A program made the translations under genes and the position numbers. A stretch of 64,000 bases of DNA from PFJX01 sp040757575 (GTDB lineage Bacteria; Pseudomonadota; Gammaproteobacteria; Burkholderiales; Thiobacillaceae). Each line of letters begins with the position of its first letter. Position 1 is the stretch's first letter. This document shows, one piece after another, positions 52,430-60,648 of this stretch. Under the pieces are notes generated by a model. That model did no database searches. It was not told the DNA's origin and saw nothing but the letters and a program-made list of their open reading frames with translations. Location: assembly GCA_040757575.1 (NCBI GenBank), contig JBFLXA010000003.1, positions 62,001 to 126,000 of the forward strand. Reading direction: 5' to 3'.

Positions 52430-53201
52430 ACTTTACAACGACGGCAAGCATGTCTGTCTCATGTTCAACGATTTGGTGGACGACAGCGGCGGCGCGGCTG
52501 TGCAGGCCAACCAGTTCCTCATCGTCTCGGACGGGGAGGGGGCCCTGATCGACCCGGCGGGCAACATGACCTACAACGCCCTGATCATGTCCATGCACAA
52601 ATACTTTCCGTTCAAGAACCTGAAGTACATCTTCGCCTCCCACCAGGACCCGGACATCGTCGCTTCCCTGAACAAATGGCTGGCCGCCACGGACTGCACC
52701 CTATACGTTTCGGCCCTGTGGGAACGCTTCGTGCCCCACTTCTGTACCGTCAACCGCACCGAAGGCCGCATTCTGGGCATTCCCGACCCGGGCATGGTGA
52801 TCCCCATGCGGGACACCAACATCATTGCCGTGCCGGCTCACTTCCTTCACGCCGAAGGCAATTTCCAGTTCTACGACACCAAGGCCAAGATCCTGTTTTC
52901 CGGCGACATGGGGGCGTCCCTGGTGCATCACGATGCCATTGTCGAGCCCCTTACCACCAAGGAACAGGTCAAGGCCCACATCGCCAAGATGGATGTCTTC
53001 CACAAGCGCTACATGGTGTCCAACAAGGTTTGCCGCTTCTGGGTGAACATGGTTCGGGAAATGGACGTGGACATGCTGGTTCCCCAGCACGGCCGCTGGT
53101 TCAAGGGCAAGGAAGCCATCACCACATTTCTGGACTGGATCTATGACCTCCGCTGCGGCATCGACCGCTGCTCCCAGGACCATTACAAACTGCCCCTATG
53201 A
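52419..53201 (+). CDS. ODP-type metallo-beta-lactamase-fold protein (di-iron, oxygen-binding type)
   Basis: 260 residues. MBL fold with SHQDPDI in place of the usual HxHxDH, plus HFLHAEGNFQFYD and LFSGDMGASLV and a late VPQHGRWFKG. This HQDPD pattern is that of ODP domains, the di-iron partners of flavodiiron proteins and oxygen sensors such as DcrH/Td-ODP. No flavodoxin or rubredoxin domain is present. It overlaps rimO by 4 nt. Possible roles are O2/NO handling or sensing; the substrate is not known. Confidence 0.82.
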   Translation: MAIELYNDGKHVCLMFNDLVDDSGGAAVQANQFLIVSDGEGALIDPAGNMTYNALIMSMHKYFPFKNLKYIFASHQDPDIVASLNKWLAATDCTLYVSALWERFVPHFCTVNRTEGRILGIPDPGMVIPMRDTNIIAVPAHFLHAEGNFQFYDTKAKILFSGDMGASLVHHDAIVEPLTTKEQVKAHIAKMDVFHKRYMVSNKVCRFWVNMVREMDVDMLVPQHGRWFKGKEAITTFLDWIYDLRCGIDRCSQDHYKLPL

Positions 53202-54511
53202 GCGCCATCCCGAAGATCGGCTTCGTCAGCCTGGGTTGCCCGAAGAACGCCTACGATTCCGAACGCATCCTCACCCAGTTGCGGGCCGAAGGCTACCTGA
53301 TCGTCCCCACCTATCAGGATGCGGACATGGTCGTGGTGAACACCTGTGGTTTCATCGATGCCGCCGTGGAAGAAAGCCTGGACACCATAGGCGAGGCCCT
53401 GCGGGAAAACGGCAAGGTCATCGTCACTGGCTGCCTGGGGGCCCGGGACAACGTCATCAAGGAAGCTCACCCCAGCGTTCTGGCTGTCACAGGCCCCCAC
53501 GCCACCGAGGCGGTGCTGGGGGCAGTGCACGCACACCTGCCCCGGCCCCATGACCCCTTTGCCGACCTGATTCCCCCCGGCGGCCTGAAACTCACCCCCC
53601 GGCACTACGCCTATCTGAAGATTTCCGAAGGCTGCAACCACCGCTGCACCTTCTGCATCATCCCCAGCCTGCGGGGCGATCTGGTCTCCCGGCCCATCGG
53701 CGACGTATTGAAAGAAGCCGAGGCCCTGGCCAAGGCTGGCGTGAAAGAACTGCTGATAATTTCCCAGGATACAAGCGCTTACGGTGTTGACTTAAAGTAT
53801 CGCACCGGGTTTTACAACGGCCGGCCGGTGAAGACCCGCATGCTGGAACTGGTGGAGGAACTGTCCAAGCTGGGTCTCTGGGTGCGCCTGCATTACGTCT
53901 ATCCCTACCCCAGCGTGGACGATGTCATCCCCCTCATGGCAGAAGGCAAGGTGCTGCCCTACCTGGACGTGCCTTTCCAGCACGCCAGCCCCCGCATCCT
54001 CAAGGCCATGAAACGCCCGGCTGCCGCCGAAAACACCCTGCGGCGCATTGAAAAATGGCGGGAAATCTGCCCGGACATCGCCATCCGCAGCACCTTCATC
54101 GTCGGTTTTCCCGGAGAAACGGAAGACGACTTCGATGACCTGCTGGATTTCCTGGAAGCCGCCCAGCTGGACCGGGTGGGGGCCTTCTCCTATTCCCCGG
54201 TGGACGGGGCCAAGGCCAACGAACTGCCGGACCCGGTGGACGAAGACATCCAGCAGGACCGCCTGGCCCGATTCATGGACGTGCAGGCGGACATCAGCGC
54301 CGCCAAACTCAGGGCGAAGATCGGCCGGCAACTCACTGTTTTGGTAGATGAAGCTGGGGGCGGCCGGGCCATCGCCCGCAGTTACGCCGACGCGCCCGAG
54401 ATCGACGGCGTGGTGCACATTGCCCAGGGCAAGGGGCTGAAACCGGGTGACTTCGTACAGGTGAAGATCACCCGTTCCGACGACTACGACCTGTGGGGAA
54501 AACCCCTGTAG
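53198..54511 (+). CDS. rimO: RimO, ribosomal protein S12 Asp-88 methylthiotransferase
   Basis: 437 residues. N-terminal MTTase domain with the three auxiliary-cluster cysteines (SLGCPKNAYDSE, VNTCGFID, VTGCLGARD), radical SAM CNHRCTFC (Cys146, Cys150, Cys153) and a C-terminal TRAM domain (RQLTVLVDEAGGGRAIARS). It methylthiolates Asp88 of ribosomal protein S12. Translationally coupled to the ODP protein gene (ATGA at 53198). Confidence 0.96.
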   Translation: MSAIPKIGFVSLGCPKNAYDSERILTQLRAEGYLIVPTYQDADMVVVNTCGFIDAAVEESLDTIGEALRENGKVIVTGCLGARDNVIKEAHPSVLAVTGPHATEAVLGAVHAHLPRPHDPFADLIPPGGLKLTPRHYAYLKISEGCNHRCTFCIIPSLRGDLVSRPIGDVLKEAEALAKAGVKELLIISQDTSAYGVDLKYRTGFYNGRPVKTRMLELVEELSKLGLWVRLHYVYPYPSVDDVIPLMAEGKVLPYLDVPFQHASPRILKAMKRPAAAENTLRRIEKWREICPDIAIRSTFIVGFPGETEDDFDDLLDFLEAAQLDRVGAFSYSPVDGAKANELPDPVDEDIQQDRLARFMDVQADISAAKLRAKIGRQLTVLVDEAGGGRAIARSYADAPEIDGVVHIAQGKGLKPGDFVQVKITRSDDYDLWGKPL

Positions 54512-54527
54512 TTACCCATCCTGCACC

Positions 54528-55031
54528 TCATTCGAATCGCCCCTGGTCCAGCTTCCCAGGTAAGCCGGCGCGGATTTCGTTGAAACGCAGAATGCGTCGC
54601 CCCTTGTGGTCCCGCAGGAATTCCTCCGCATCCGCCTTGCTGGCCAAAGGGACGAATTCGTGGCCCATGGGGCCCAGCACGTCGGAGCCCACCACATACC
54701 AGGCCTGGCGGGCATCGATGCGCTTCAGGTCGTAATACTCGGTGACGCCGATGCGGGCGATGTCCGCTGACCGGTGGCCCGGGGCGTAGCGGTTCAGGTC
54801 GAAAAGGTACTTGAACATGTCCTTGGCGCCGTCGAAGTGGTGGGCGTGGCCGTCCTTGTAGACCACGGTGGCAATCCAGGCCGGGTACTTGGAAACCACC
54901 ATGCCGCATACCGGACACAGATCCCTGGGGGCCGGATCGGGGAAGCCACTGGCCCCGGCAGGCAGGGCCAGGCCCGCCAGCAGGGCGGCAAGCCCTGCAA
55001 GCCGCAAGAACATATCCCCAGCGTTCGCCAT
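54528..55031 (-). CDS. nosL: NosL-family copper-binding protein
   Basis: 167 residues. Signal sequence (about 7-28), then the NosL domain with CPVCGM (Cys39, Cys42, Met44), HHFDGAKDMFKYLFDLNRY, YYDLKRIDARQAWYVVGSDV and GPMGHEFVPLASKADAEEF. NosL is a Cu(I) chaperone for nitrous oxide reductase maturation. No nosZ lies in the window. No lipobox Cys precedes CPVCGM, unlike classical NosL lipoproteins. Last gene of an eight-gene minus-strand operon; its ATG overlaps the previous stop by 1 nt. Confidence 0.88.
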   Translation of the reverse strand: MANAGDMFLRLAGLAALLAGLALPAGASGFPDPAPRDLCPVCGMVVSKYPAWIATVVYKDGHAHHFDGAKDMFKYLFDLNRYAPGHRSADIARIGVTEYYDLKRIDARQAWYVVGSDVLGPMGHEFVPLASKADAEEFLRDHKGRRILRFNEIRAGLPGKLDQGRFE

Positions 55032-55642
55032 CAGCCGGTTTTCTTCATCATGCGTTGACGCCGCTCTTCCCGCTTTTTGCGGATCATGAGGGTATCGCTG
55101 GCCATGTCGGCATAACTGGCATGGAGGGCGGCGGCAAAGTTTTCCACCTCGCCACCATGTTGGGCCTGTGCCACCAGGGCGGCTTCCTTGCTGCCATAGG
55201 CGGTCTTGCCCCGTTTGGTCATCACACCCGGCAGGCTGCCGCCGATGAGGTAACTGGCCTGGCCCACTTCGATGAGGGGCTTGATCGCGTCCGGACTGGC
55301 GTTGTCCGGCGCATAGATGCCCTTGGGTTCCCGGTCCAGGTTGATGGCCAGGGAAATGGCCAGACAGTGGATGGAGCAGGTGCCATCCACCAGGTCGTCG
55401 GCGTACTGCACCAGATGCCTGGCGTGGTGGTACTGGGTGCGGTCCATGCCGCAGTAGGGGCACTTGGGGTATTTCTTCAGTTCATTATCCAGGGGGCTGG
55501 GGTCCTTCGGCGTCTTGGGAATGAACTGCAATGGGGTGCCGTCCGTGTCGCACTTCGGGACGGGTTGGGGGGCAGCTTGACTGGGAAGCGCAGCCAGGGC
55601 GGCGGCGGCCAGGGGAAGCTTGAACAAGTCGCGGCGTTGCAT
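55031..55642 (-). CDS. Second NosL-like protein with Tat-type signal
   Basis: 203 residues. The N-terminus has twin arginines (MQRRDLFKLPLAAAALAALP), suggesting Tat export. The core carries CPYCGM (Cys61, Cys64, Met66), then a His-rich run (QYHHARHLVQYADD) and a second Cys pair CSIHC (Cys89, Cys93). The C-terminus is helical and basic (RKKREERRQRMMKK). This is a divergent NosL paralogue with an extra thiol pair, suited to Cu(I) or thiol exchange. SD GGAGAG supports the start. Confidence 0.8.
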   Translation of the reverse strand: MQRRDLFKLPLAAAALAALPSQAAPQPVPKCDTDGTPLQFIPKTPKDPSPLDNELKKYPKCPYCGMDRTQYHHARHLVQYADDLVDGTCSIHCLAISLAINLDREPKGIYAPDNASPDAIKPLIEVGQASYLIGGSLPGVMTKRGKTAYGSKEAALVAQAQHGGEVENFAAALHASYADMASDTLMIRKKREERRQRMMKKTG

Positions 55643-55672
55643 GGTTCTCTCCTTTGACTAATAGCAGCCGCA

Positions 55673-56359
55673 TCACAGATGCAGCATGACGTGGAAAAAC
55701 TTTGTCCCGGCCCACAGGGCGTCCAGGCCCAGATACAGGACCACCAGGCCCGCACCCCGGTGCAGCCAGCCCTGGGCCCGGGTGCCCAGCCAGTGGGCGG
55801 TGAGGGCGGCCAGGGCCATGGCCGGCACGGTGCCCAGGCCAAAGGCGAACAGCCAGGTTGCGCCGGTAGCAATGTCCGGGGCCGTGGCGGCTTTGAGGGT
55901 GAGGGAAAACACCAGGGAACAGGGCATCAGGCCATTGGCGAAGCCGCTCAAGCCGTAGGTGCGGGTGTCATGGCGCAGACAGACGGCATGATTGCCCGAC
56001 TGGCAGACATTCCAGCGTCCCGCCAGCCAGGCAGTCCAGCCCCGGGGCAGCAAGCCAGCGCGCCAGGCCCCCACCCCCATGACCAGCACCCCGGCCGCCA
56101 TGTAGAACAGACCCTGGACCCGGCCCACGCCACCCGCCAGGACGATGGCCTGGCCGAGAAGGGCGGCCAGGGCACCCAGCAGGGTGTAGGCCAGGATCCG
56201 GGCTGCGTGGTAGGCCAGGTGGGGCGTGGGGCTCAGGGGGTAGTCCGGCGGCCGCCCCAGGAACAATCCGCCTGCCAGGCCGCCGCACATGGCCCAGCAG
56301 TGGCCCGCCCCGGCCAGACCGGCCAGGAAGGCCAGGGGGAGGGTGAGCTCAGTCTGCAT
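55673..56359 (-). CDS. TauE/SafE (UreH/DsbD-type) membrane protein, possible copper exporter
   Basis: 228 residues with six or so TM helices. The N-terminal HCWAMCGG (His20, Cys21, Cys25) and a second Cys in NGLMPCSLVFSL are the conserved soft-metal/thiol motifs of the sulfite exporter TauE/SafE family members found with cytochrome oxidase (CcoI-associated) and copper genes. Between TM helices 3 and 4 there is a CQSGNHAVCLRHD segment with two further Cys. Role in copper or thiol transfer inferred from context. It overlaps the TlpA gene by 11 nt. Confidence 0.78.
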   Translation of the reverse strand: MQTELTLPLAFLAGLAGAGHCWAMCGGLAGGLFLGRPPDYPLSPTPHLAYHAARILAYTLLGALAALLGQAIVLAGGVGRVQGLFYMAAGVLVMGVGAWRAGLLPRGWTAWLAGRWNVCQSGNHAVCLRHDTRTYGLSGFANGLMPCSLVFSLTLKAATAPDIATGATWLFAFGLGTVPAMALAALTAHWLGTRAQGWLHRGAGLVVLYLGLDALWAGTKFFHVMLHL

Positions 56360-56876
56360 CCAGCAGGGCCTTCACCCGGGCCTCGAACGCCTCGGGGGTG
56401 GCTTCGCCCACGATCTTGCCCCGCACCACGCCCTGGCGGTCCAGCAGCCAGGTGATGGGCAGAACCTGGACGCCCCAGGCCCGGGCGGTGGCGCCCTCCG
56501 GATCCAGCAACACCGGGTAACGGATGCCCAGGGGCCGGACGAAGGCCCGGGCCGTGTCTGCATCCTGGGCCACGTTCACGGCCAGGATTTCCAGACCCTG
56601 GGGGGCCAGGCGGGTGTACACCGGCTGCAAGTCGGCCATTTCCGTGCGGCAGTAAGGACACCAGTCGGCCCAGAAGCGCAGGGCCACCACCCGGCCCCGG
56701 AAGTCATCCGGCACCCGGACCCGGTTCCCGTCCAGCACCTGGGCCGAGAAAGCGGGGGCAGGGGTGCCGTTGCCCGGGGCAGGGGCCCGCTCGTTGCCGC
56801 AGCCGGCCAGCAGGGCCAGACAGACCGGGAGCAGCAGGCGGTTGACCATCAGACGGGTAACGGGAATTTCAGCCAT
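56349..56876 (-). CDS. TlpA/ResA-like thioredoxin lipoprotein
   Basis: 175 residues. Signal with lipobox ALLAGC (Cys26), then a thioredoxin fold with active site WADWCPYC (Cys73, Cys76) and the cis-Pro region VQVLPITWLLD. TlpA/ResA proteins keep cysteines reduced in haem and CuA maturation. Start choice is between MAEIPV (56876) and MVNRLL (56849). Part of the NosL operon. Confidence 0.85.
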   Translation of the reverse strand: MAEIPVTRLMVNRLLLPVCLALLAGCGNERAPAPGNGTPAPAFSAQVLDGNRVRVPDDFRGRVVALRFWADWCPYCRTEMADLQPVYTRLAPQGLEILAVNVAQDADTARAFVRPLGIRYPVLLDPEGATARAWGVQVLPITWLLDRQGVVRGKIVGEATPEAFEARVKALLDAD

Positions 56877-56877
56877 G

Positions 56878-57867
56878 TCACAACACCAGGTTTGAACGGC
56901 CGATGTACACCGCCACCGCCAGGGCAAAAAAACCCAGACAGGCTACGGCCACCCGGGCCAGACGGGCGGCCAGCAAGGGCCCTGCCTGGGCCAGGCTCGG
57001 GGCCCGGGTGCGGCTGGTCAGGCCTACCCCCAGGGCGGCTGCGGTACCCAGGAACAGGGGCGGATACAACACCCAGCCGGCGTAACCGTGCTCAGCCTGC
57101 AACAGGCAGAAGGGGCAATGGTGGTTGGGTTGTTCGTAGATATAGGGGGCAATGAAGGCCACCACAGCCCCCAGGGCGATGGGGAAATGCAGGCTCGCCA
57201 GCAGGGCGAAACCCCTTCCTAATCGCCCCCGGACCAGGAATGCCAGGCCTGCGGCCAGGGTCAGGGCCAGGGTGGTGGTGAACACGGGGGCGGCCAGGCC
57301 CACGGGCAGGGCAGCCAGTTCCGCCGCCGCGCCGGTGGCGGCCGGCCCGAACAGGCTGCCGCAGCAGGAAGTGATGACCTGGGGTTCGAGATTCAGGAAA
57401 TAGGCCCATAAAAGCCCAGCCTGGGCCAGGGCCAGGGGGGCCAGTCCCAGCAGCAGGCGGTACTTGGCCCGTATCAGGGGGGTGTCCCAGCCCAGGTTGT
57501 CCAGGTGGTTGAGGACCAGCCAGGCGGCAGCCACAAAGAACCCCGCCAGCATGGCGTACAGGGCGGGCAGGCCCCAGGCGTTGGCTTTCAGGCTGCCCAC
57601 GGCACACATGGCACCGGTGAAGAAAGGCGCCATGGCGTCGGCGGTATGCACGAAGAGGGCCAGGGCTGGCAGGCTCAGTACCAGGGACAGGCCCACCAGG
57701 GTGGACACCAGATAGGTGTGCCGTTCCAGGGCGATCTGCCGTTCGCTGCCCTGGTCCGGGCGCCAGTTGCGCAGCAGGTGGAAGGCAAAGGCCCCGGCCG
57801 CCGCCAGGGCCAGGGCATTCAGGCTGGCGGCCAGCAGCAGGGCCAGGGCCGGGGGCTGGAAGATCAT
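56878..57867 (-). CDS. Multi-spanning membrane protein with CCG and CPFC motifs, unknown
   Basis: 329 residues, about eight TM helices. Cys168-Cys169 occur in ITSCCGSLFG and Cys251/Cys254 in HHCPFCLLQAEHGYAGW, a CXXC preceded by two His, placed on the same side of the membrane as far as topology can be guessed. No family was recognised; the CXXC next to a helix is reminiscent of VKOR/DsbB-like thiol redox proteins. It sits between TlpA and an ABC ATPase gene with a 4-nt overlap, so it is part of the same machine. Confidence 0.65.
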   Translation of the reverse strand: MIFQPPALALLLAASLNALALAAAGAFAFHLLRNWRPDQGSERQIALERHTYLVSTLVGLSLVLSLPALALFVHTADAMAPFFTGAMCAVGSLKANAWGLPALYAMLAGFFVAAAWLVLNHLDNLGWDTPLIRAKYRLLLGLAPLALAQAGLLWAYFLNLEPQVITSCCGSLFGPAATGAAAELAALPVGLAAPVFTTTLALTLAAGLAFLVRGRLGRGFALLASLHFPIALGAVVAFIAPYIYEQPNHHCPFCLLQAEHGYAGWVLYPPLFLGTAAALGVGLTSRTRAPSLAQAGPLLAARLARVAVACLGFFALAVAVYIGRSNLVL

Positions 57868-58535
57868 GGCAGCAGAGCGCCGTCGCGGATGTCGATGACT
57901 CGCTCCACCAGCCTCACCTCGAACACCAGGGGGTCATGGCTGGAAAGGATGACGGTGCGTCCCTGGGCCCCCAGGTCCGCAAGCACGGCCAGGATCTGCC
58001 GGGACAGCCCGCTGTCCAGGTGGGCCGTGGGTTCGTCCGCCAGGATCACCGGCGGGTCGTTGATGAGGGCCCGGGCGATGGCCACCCGCTGGGCCTCGCC
58101 GCCGGACAACCACTGGGTCTCGGTGGCGGCCCGGTGGCCCAGGCCCAGGTCTTCCAGCAGCCCCAGGGCCCGGGCCCGCACCTGGCGGTAGGGGTGGCCC
58201 GTGGGGATGGCGGGCAACATGACGTTTTCCAGCACCGACAGGCCCCGGATCAACTGGAACTGCTGGAACACAAAGCCGAACCGGAGGCGGCGCAGTTCGG
58301 TGAGGAAGCGCTCCGGCAGGGCGGAAATGTCGCGCCCATCCAGGCGCACCCGGCCCCGGCTGGGCCGGCTGAGGCCGCCTATGAGGCCCAGCAGGGTGGT
58401 CTTGCCGGAGCCGCTGGGGCCCCGCAAGGCGGTGCACCGACCCGGCTCGATGGCCAGGCTCACGTCGTGGATGGCGGTGTATTCATTGCCCTGACCCGGG
58501 TTGAACACCTTGCTGACCTGGTGCAGCTCGATCAT
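57864..58535 (-). CDS. ABC transporter ATP-binding protein (MacB/LolD type)
   Basis: 223 residues from the ATG at 58535. Walker A GPSGSGKTT, Q-loop FVFQQFQLI, signature LSGGEAQR, Walker B VILADEPTAHLD and H-loop SSHD are all present. The sequence fits the MacB/LolD/FtsE class, mechanotransmission-type ATPases that pair with FtsX-like permeases. It overlaps the permease gene by 4 nt. Confidence 0.9.
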   Translation of the reverse strand: MIELHQVSKVFNPGQGNEYTAIHDVSLAIEPGRCTALRGPSGSGKTTLLGLIGGLSRPSRGRVRLDGRDISALPERFLTELRRLRFGFVFQQFQLIRGLSVLENVMLPAIPTGHPYRQVRARALGLLEDLGLGHRAATETQWLSGGEAQRVAIARALINDPPVILADEPTAHLDSGLSRQILAVLADLGAQGRTVILSSHDPLVFEVRLVERVIDIRDGALLP

Positions 58536-59668
58536 CCGCGCATCACCTCGTCCGGGTCCAGGGTGGCAGCCCGCCATACCGGCACCAGGGTGGCAGCGAC
58601 ATAGGGCAGCACGCTGAGGAAGGCCAGGGCCGCCAGCTGGGCCAGGTCTACCTGGGGCCGCAGGCTGAAGGCCGGGTACAGCACGGACCAGCCCTTGAGC
58701 ACGGCGGTAAACAGGGGCGCATCGGCATGGAACACGTGCATCCAGGCCAGGCTGTAGCCCGCCAGAAAGGCCCCCAGGGATACCAGGGCCCCTTCCCAGA
58801 GTTTCATGCGCAGCACGTCGCCGGTATCCCAGCCCAGGGCCTTGAGAATGCCGATTTCCCGGCGTTCCTCGGCGGATAGGCCCGAAGCCTTGTCCCAGGC
58901 CAGCAGGGCGAAGGCCACCAGCACCGTGGAAAGCAGAGTGAGCAACAGCCCCTGGCGCCAGTTGAAGGCCGCTTCGTAGGTGCGGCGCATTTCGTCCCGT
59001 GCGATGACCCGGGCCCCGGGCAGGCGTTCCAGCACCTTCTCCGCCACCTTGCGCACCTCCCGCTCATTGCCTACCCGCAGGGCCAGGTCGGTGTAGACAT
59101 CGGCGGGCAGGCCGAAAAAAGCCCGGTAGTCGGCGGCATGCAGCAGCAAGAGATCGGCGCTGGCCAGGTCGGAGGCCGGGGACAGGATGCGGGCCACGGT
59201 GAAGGCATAGGGCTGGCCGGCATAGGTGCGCAGGGAGAACACGTCGCCTGGTTCCAGCCCCCGGGCCCGGGCCAGGGCGGCGCCGATGCCCACCTGTCCG
59301 GGAGGGGGAGGGGCCTCCAGGGGCACCTGGAAGGTCAGGTTCGCGGCAATGGCCGGGTCGTAGTAATAGCCCCATAGCCGGCCTTCCAGGCCCCGCACGC
59401 CCCGCATCCCCTGAAGCTTGTCCAGCCAGGCCCCAGGCACCAGGTCCTGGCGGCCGGCGTTCAGGCGCTGCACCACCAGTTCCGGTGCGTCGGCCAACAG
59501 GGCCCGGGCTTCCCGGCGCAGGGCGTCGCCATAGAGCACCACCGAGGCCAGCAGGAACACCAGCAGGGTGTAGGCCAGGAACAGGCCCAGATTACGCCCC
59601 CGCCGCCGCCGCAGGCTGGCCACGGCGTAATCCACCAGGCCCCGCTGGCGTTCAATCCAGGCGCGCAC
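58532..59668 (-). CDS. ABC transporter permease, FtsX/MacB-like
   Basis: 378 residues. TM1 (about 27-47), a ~190-residue periplasmic domain (about 50-235; QVGIGAALARARGLEPGDVF), then three C-terminal TM helices with EERREIGILKALGWDTGDV, the FtsX-family coupling helix. These transporters usually move lipoproteins or act on periplasmic partners rather than importing solutes. In this operon it may extract or load the NosL/TlpA lipoproteins or transport a copper-binding factor. Overlaps its ATPase by 4 nt. Confidence 0.88.
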   Translation of the reverse strand: MRAWIERQRGLVDYAVASLRRRRGRNLGLFLAYTLLVFLLASVVLYGDALRREARALLADAPELVVQRLNAGRQDLVPGAWLDKLQGMRGVRGLEGRLWGYYYDPAIAANLTFQVPLEAPPPPGQVGIGAALARARGLEPGDVFSLRTYAGQPYAFTVARILSPASDLASADLLLLHAADYRAFFGLPADVYTDLALRVGNEREVRKVAEKVLERLPGARVIARDEMRRTYEAAFNWRQGLLLTLLSTVLVAFALLAWDKASGLSAEERREIGILKALGWDTGDVLRMKLWEGALVSLGAFLAGYSLAWMHVFHADAPLFTAVLKGWSVLYPAFSLRPQVDLAQLAALAFLSVLPYVAATLVPVWRAATLDPDEVMRG

Positions 59669-59996
59669 GGGCGGGGGGCGGCATCAGGCTGCCGGCGGGA
59701 AAGTGCTCCAGTGCCATGGGGTGGTCCTGAAAAGCGGCATGGGGGTCGGCCAGGGCCCCGTTTCGGGCATAACGGGCTTCGTTGAACAGAGCCAGGTCCG
59801 TGAGCCCGGCGGCGGCCACCTGGGCCCGGGCATGGGCCCGCTCGGCCTCCGCCTGGTGGGGCGGGACATGGGAAAAGTACAGCAGGCTCGCCAAACACGT
59901 AGACAACAAACCCAGATACCCGCTGGCCAACGTGGAACCACGTAAGCCCGGTCTCTTGGCTTTCTCGTCGCTCACGTGCGCTGGCCTGGCATTCAT
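59652..59996 (-). CDS. Small single-TM protein, first gene of the NosL operon
   Basis: 114 residues. A basic N-terminus, one TM helix (about 24-43; ASGYLGLLSTCLASLLYFSH), then a periplasmic helical segment (AEAERAHARAQVAAAGL). No known domain. It overlaps the permease gene by 17 nt, the main reason to accept it. Divergent from nudJ; the operon promoter should lie in 59997-60158. Confidence 0.6.
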   Translation of the reverse strand: MNARPAHVSDEKAKRPGLRGSTLASGYLGLLSTCLASLLYFSHVPPHQAEAERAHARAQVAAAGLTDLALFNEARYARNGALADPHAAFQDHPMALEHFPAGSLMPPPARARLD

Positions 59997-60158
59997 CAGG
60001 CCATGCTAATACTCATCCCTGCGAGCCTGGGTGCGACATTTTGCCGCACGGGTCCAGTCCTGCTTCGGTAAGCTCAAGCCTCGGTCCGGGATGCCTATGG
60101 GGGCGGGCGTATAATGCCGCCAGACCTGATTCCCTACGCCACCCTACTATTGCAAGCC

Positions 60159-60611
60159 ATGTCCGAAACCGTCTGGAAACCCCACGTGGTGGTGGCCGCC
60201 ATCATCGAGCAGGACGGCAGGTTCCTGCTGGTGGAAGAGGAAACCAACGAAGGCCTGCGTTTCAATCAGCCTGCCGGCCACCTAGAGGATGGGGAAACCC
60301 TGTTGGACGCCGTGCGCCGGGAAGCCTTCGAGGAAACCGCCCACCATTTCGAGCCCCAGGCCCTGCTGGGGGTATACCGCTGGCGCCACCCCAAGGGTCA
60401 CACCTACATGCGCTTCGCCTTCACCGGCCTGGTGACGGGCTTCGACCCAACCGCCCGGCTGGATGAAGGCATCCTGCGGGCGGTGTGGATGACCCCTGAG
60501 GAGATCGCCGCCCAGGCCGCCCGCCACCGCAGCCCCATCGTCTCCCGCTGCCTGGCGGATTACCAGGCCGGCCTGCGTTATCCCCTGGACCTGCTGGCCG
60601 AGTTGCAGTGA
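60159..60611 (+). CDS. nudJ: NudJ-like Nudix hydrolase
   Basis: 150 residues. Nudix box GHLEDGETLLDAVRREAFEE (G-x5-E-x7-REUxEE). NudJ-type enzymes hydrolyse thiamine pyrophosphate-type and nucleoside pyrophosphates. Located just upstream of mnmA, as in Escherichia coli (nudJ-mnmA). The ATG at 60159 gives the usual N-terminus (MSETVWKPHVVVAAII). Confidence 0.9.
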   Translation: MSETVWKPHVVVAAIIEQDGRFLLVEEETNEGLRFNQPAGHLEDGETLLDAVRREAFEETAHHFEPQALLGVYRWRHPKGHTYMRFAFTGLVTGFDPTARLDEGILRAVWMTPEEIAAQAARHRSPIVSRCLADYQAGLRYPLDLLAELQ

Positions 60612-60648
60612 TGCGCCTCGCGACTCCTGCCTTTTCGATCTCTCCCCC

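Noticed and set aside
54528..55031. Whether the NosL gene marks a nitrous oxide reductase cluster
   Set aside because: No nosZ, nosD, nosF, nosY or nosR is present in the window; the ABC transporter is MacB/LolD-type, not NosF/NosY.
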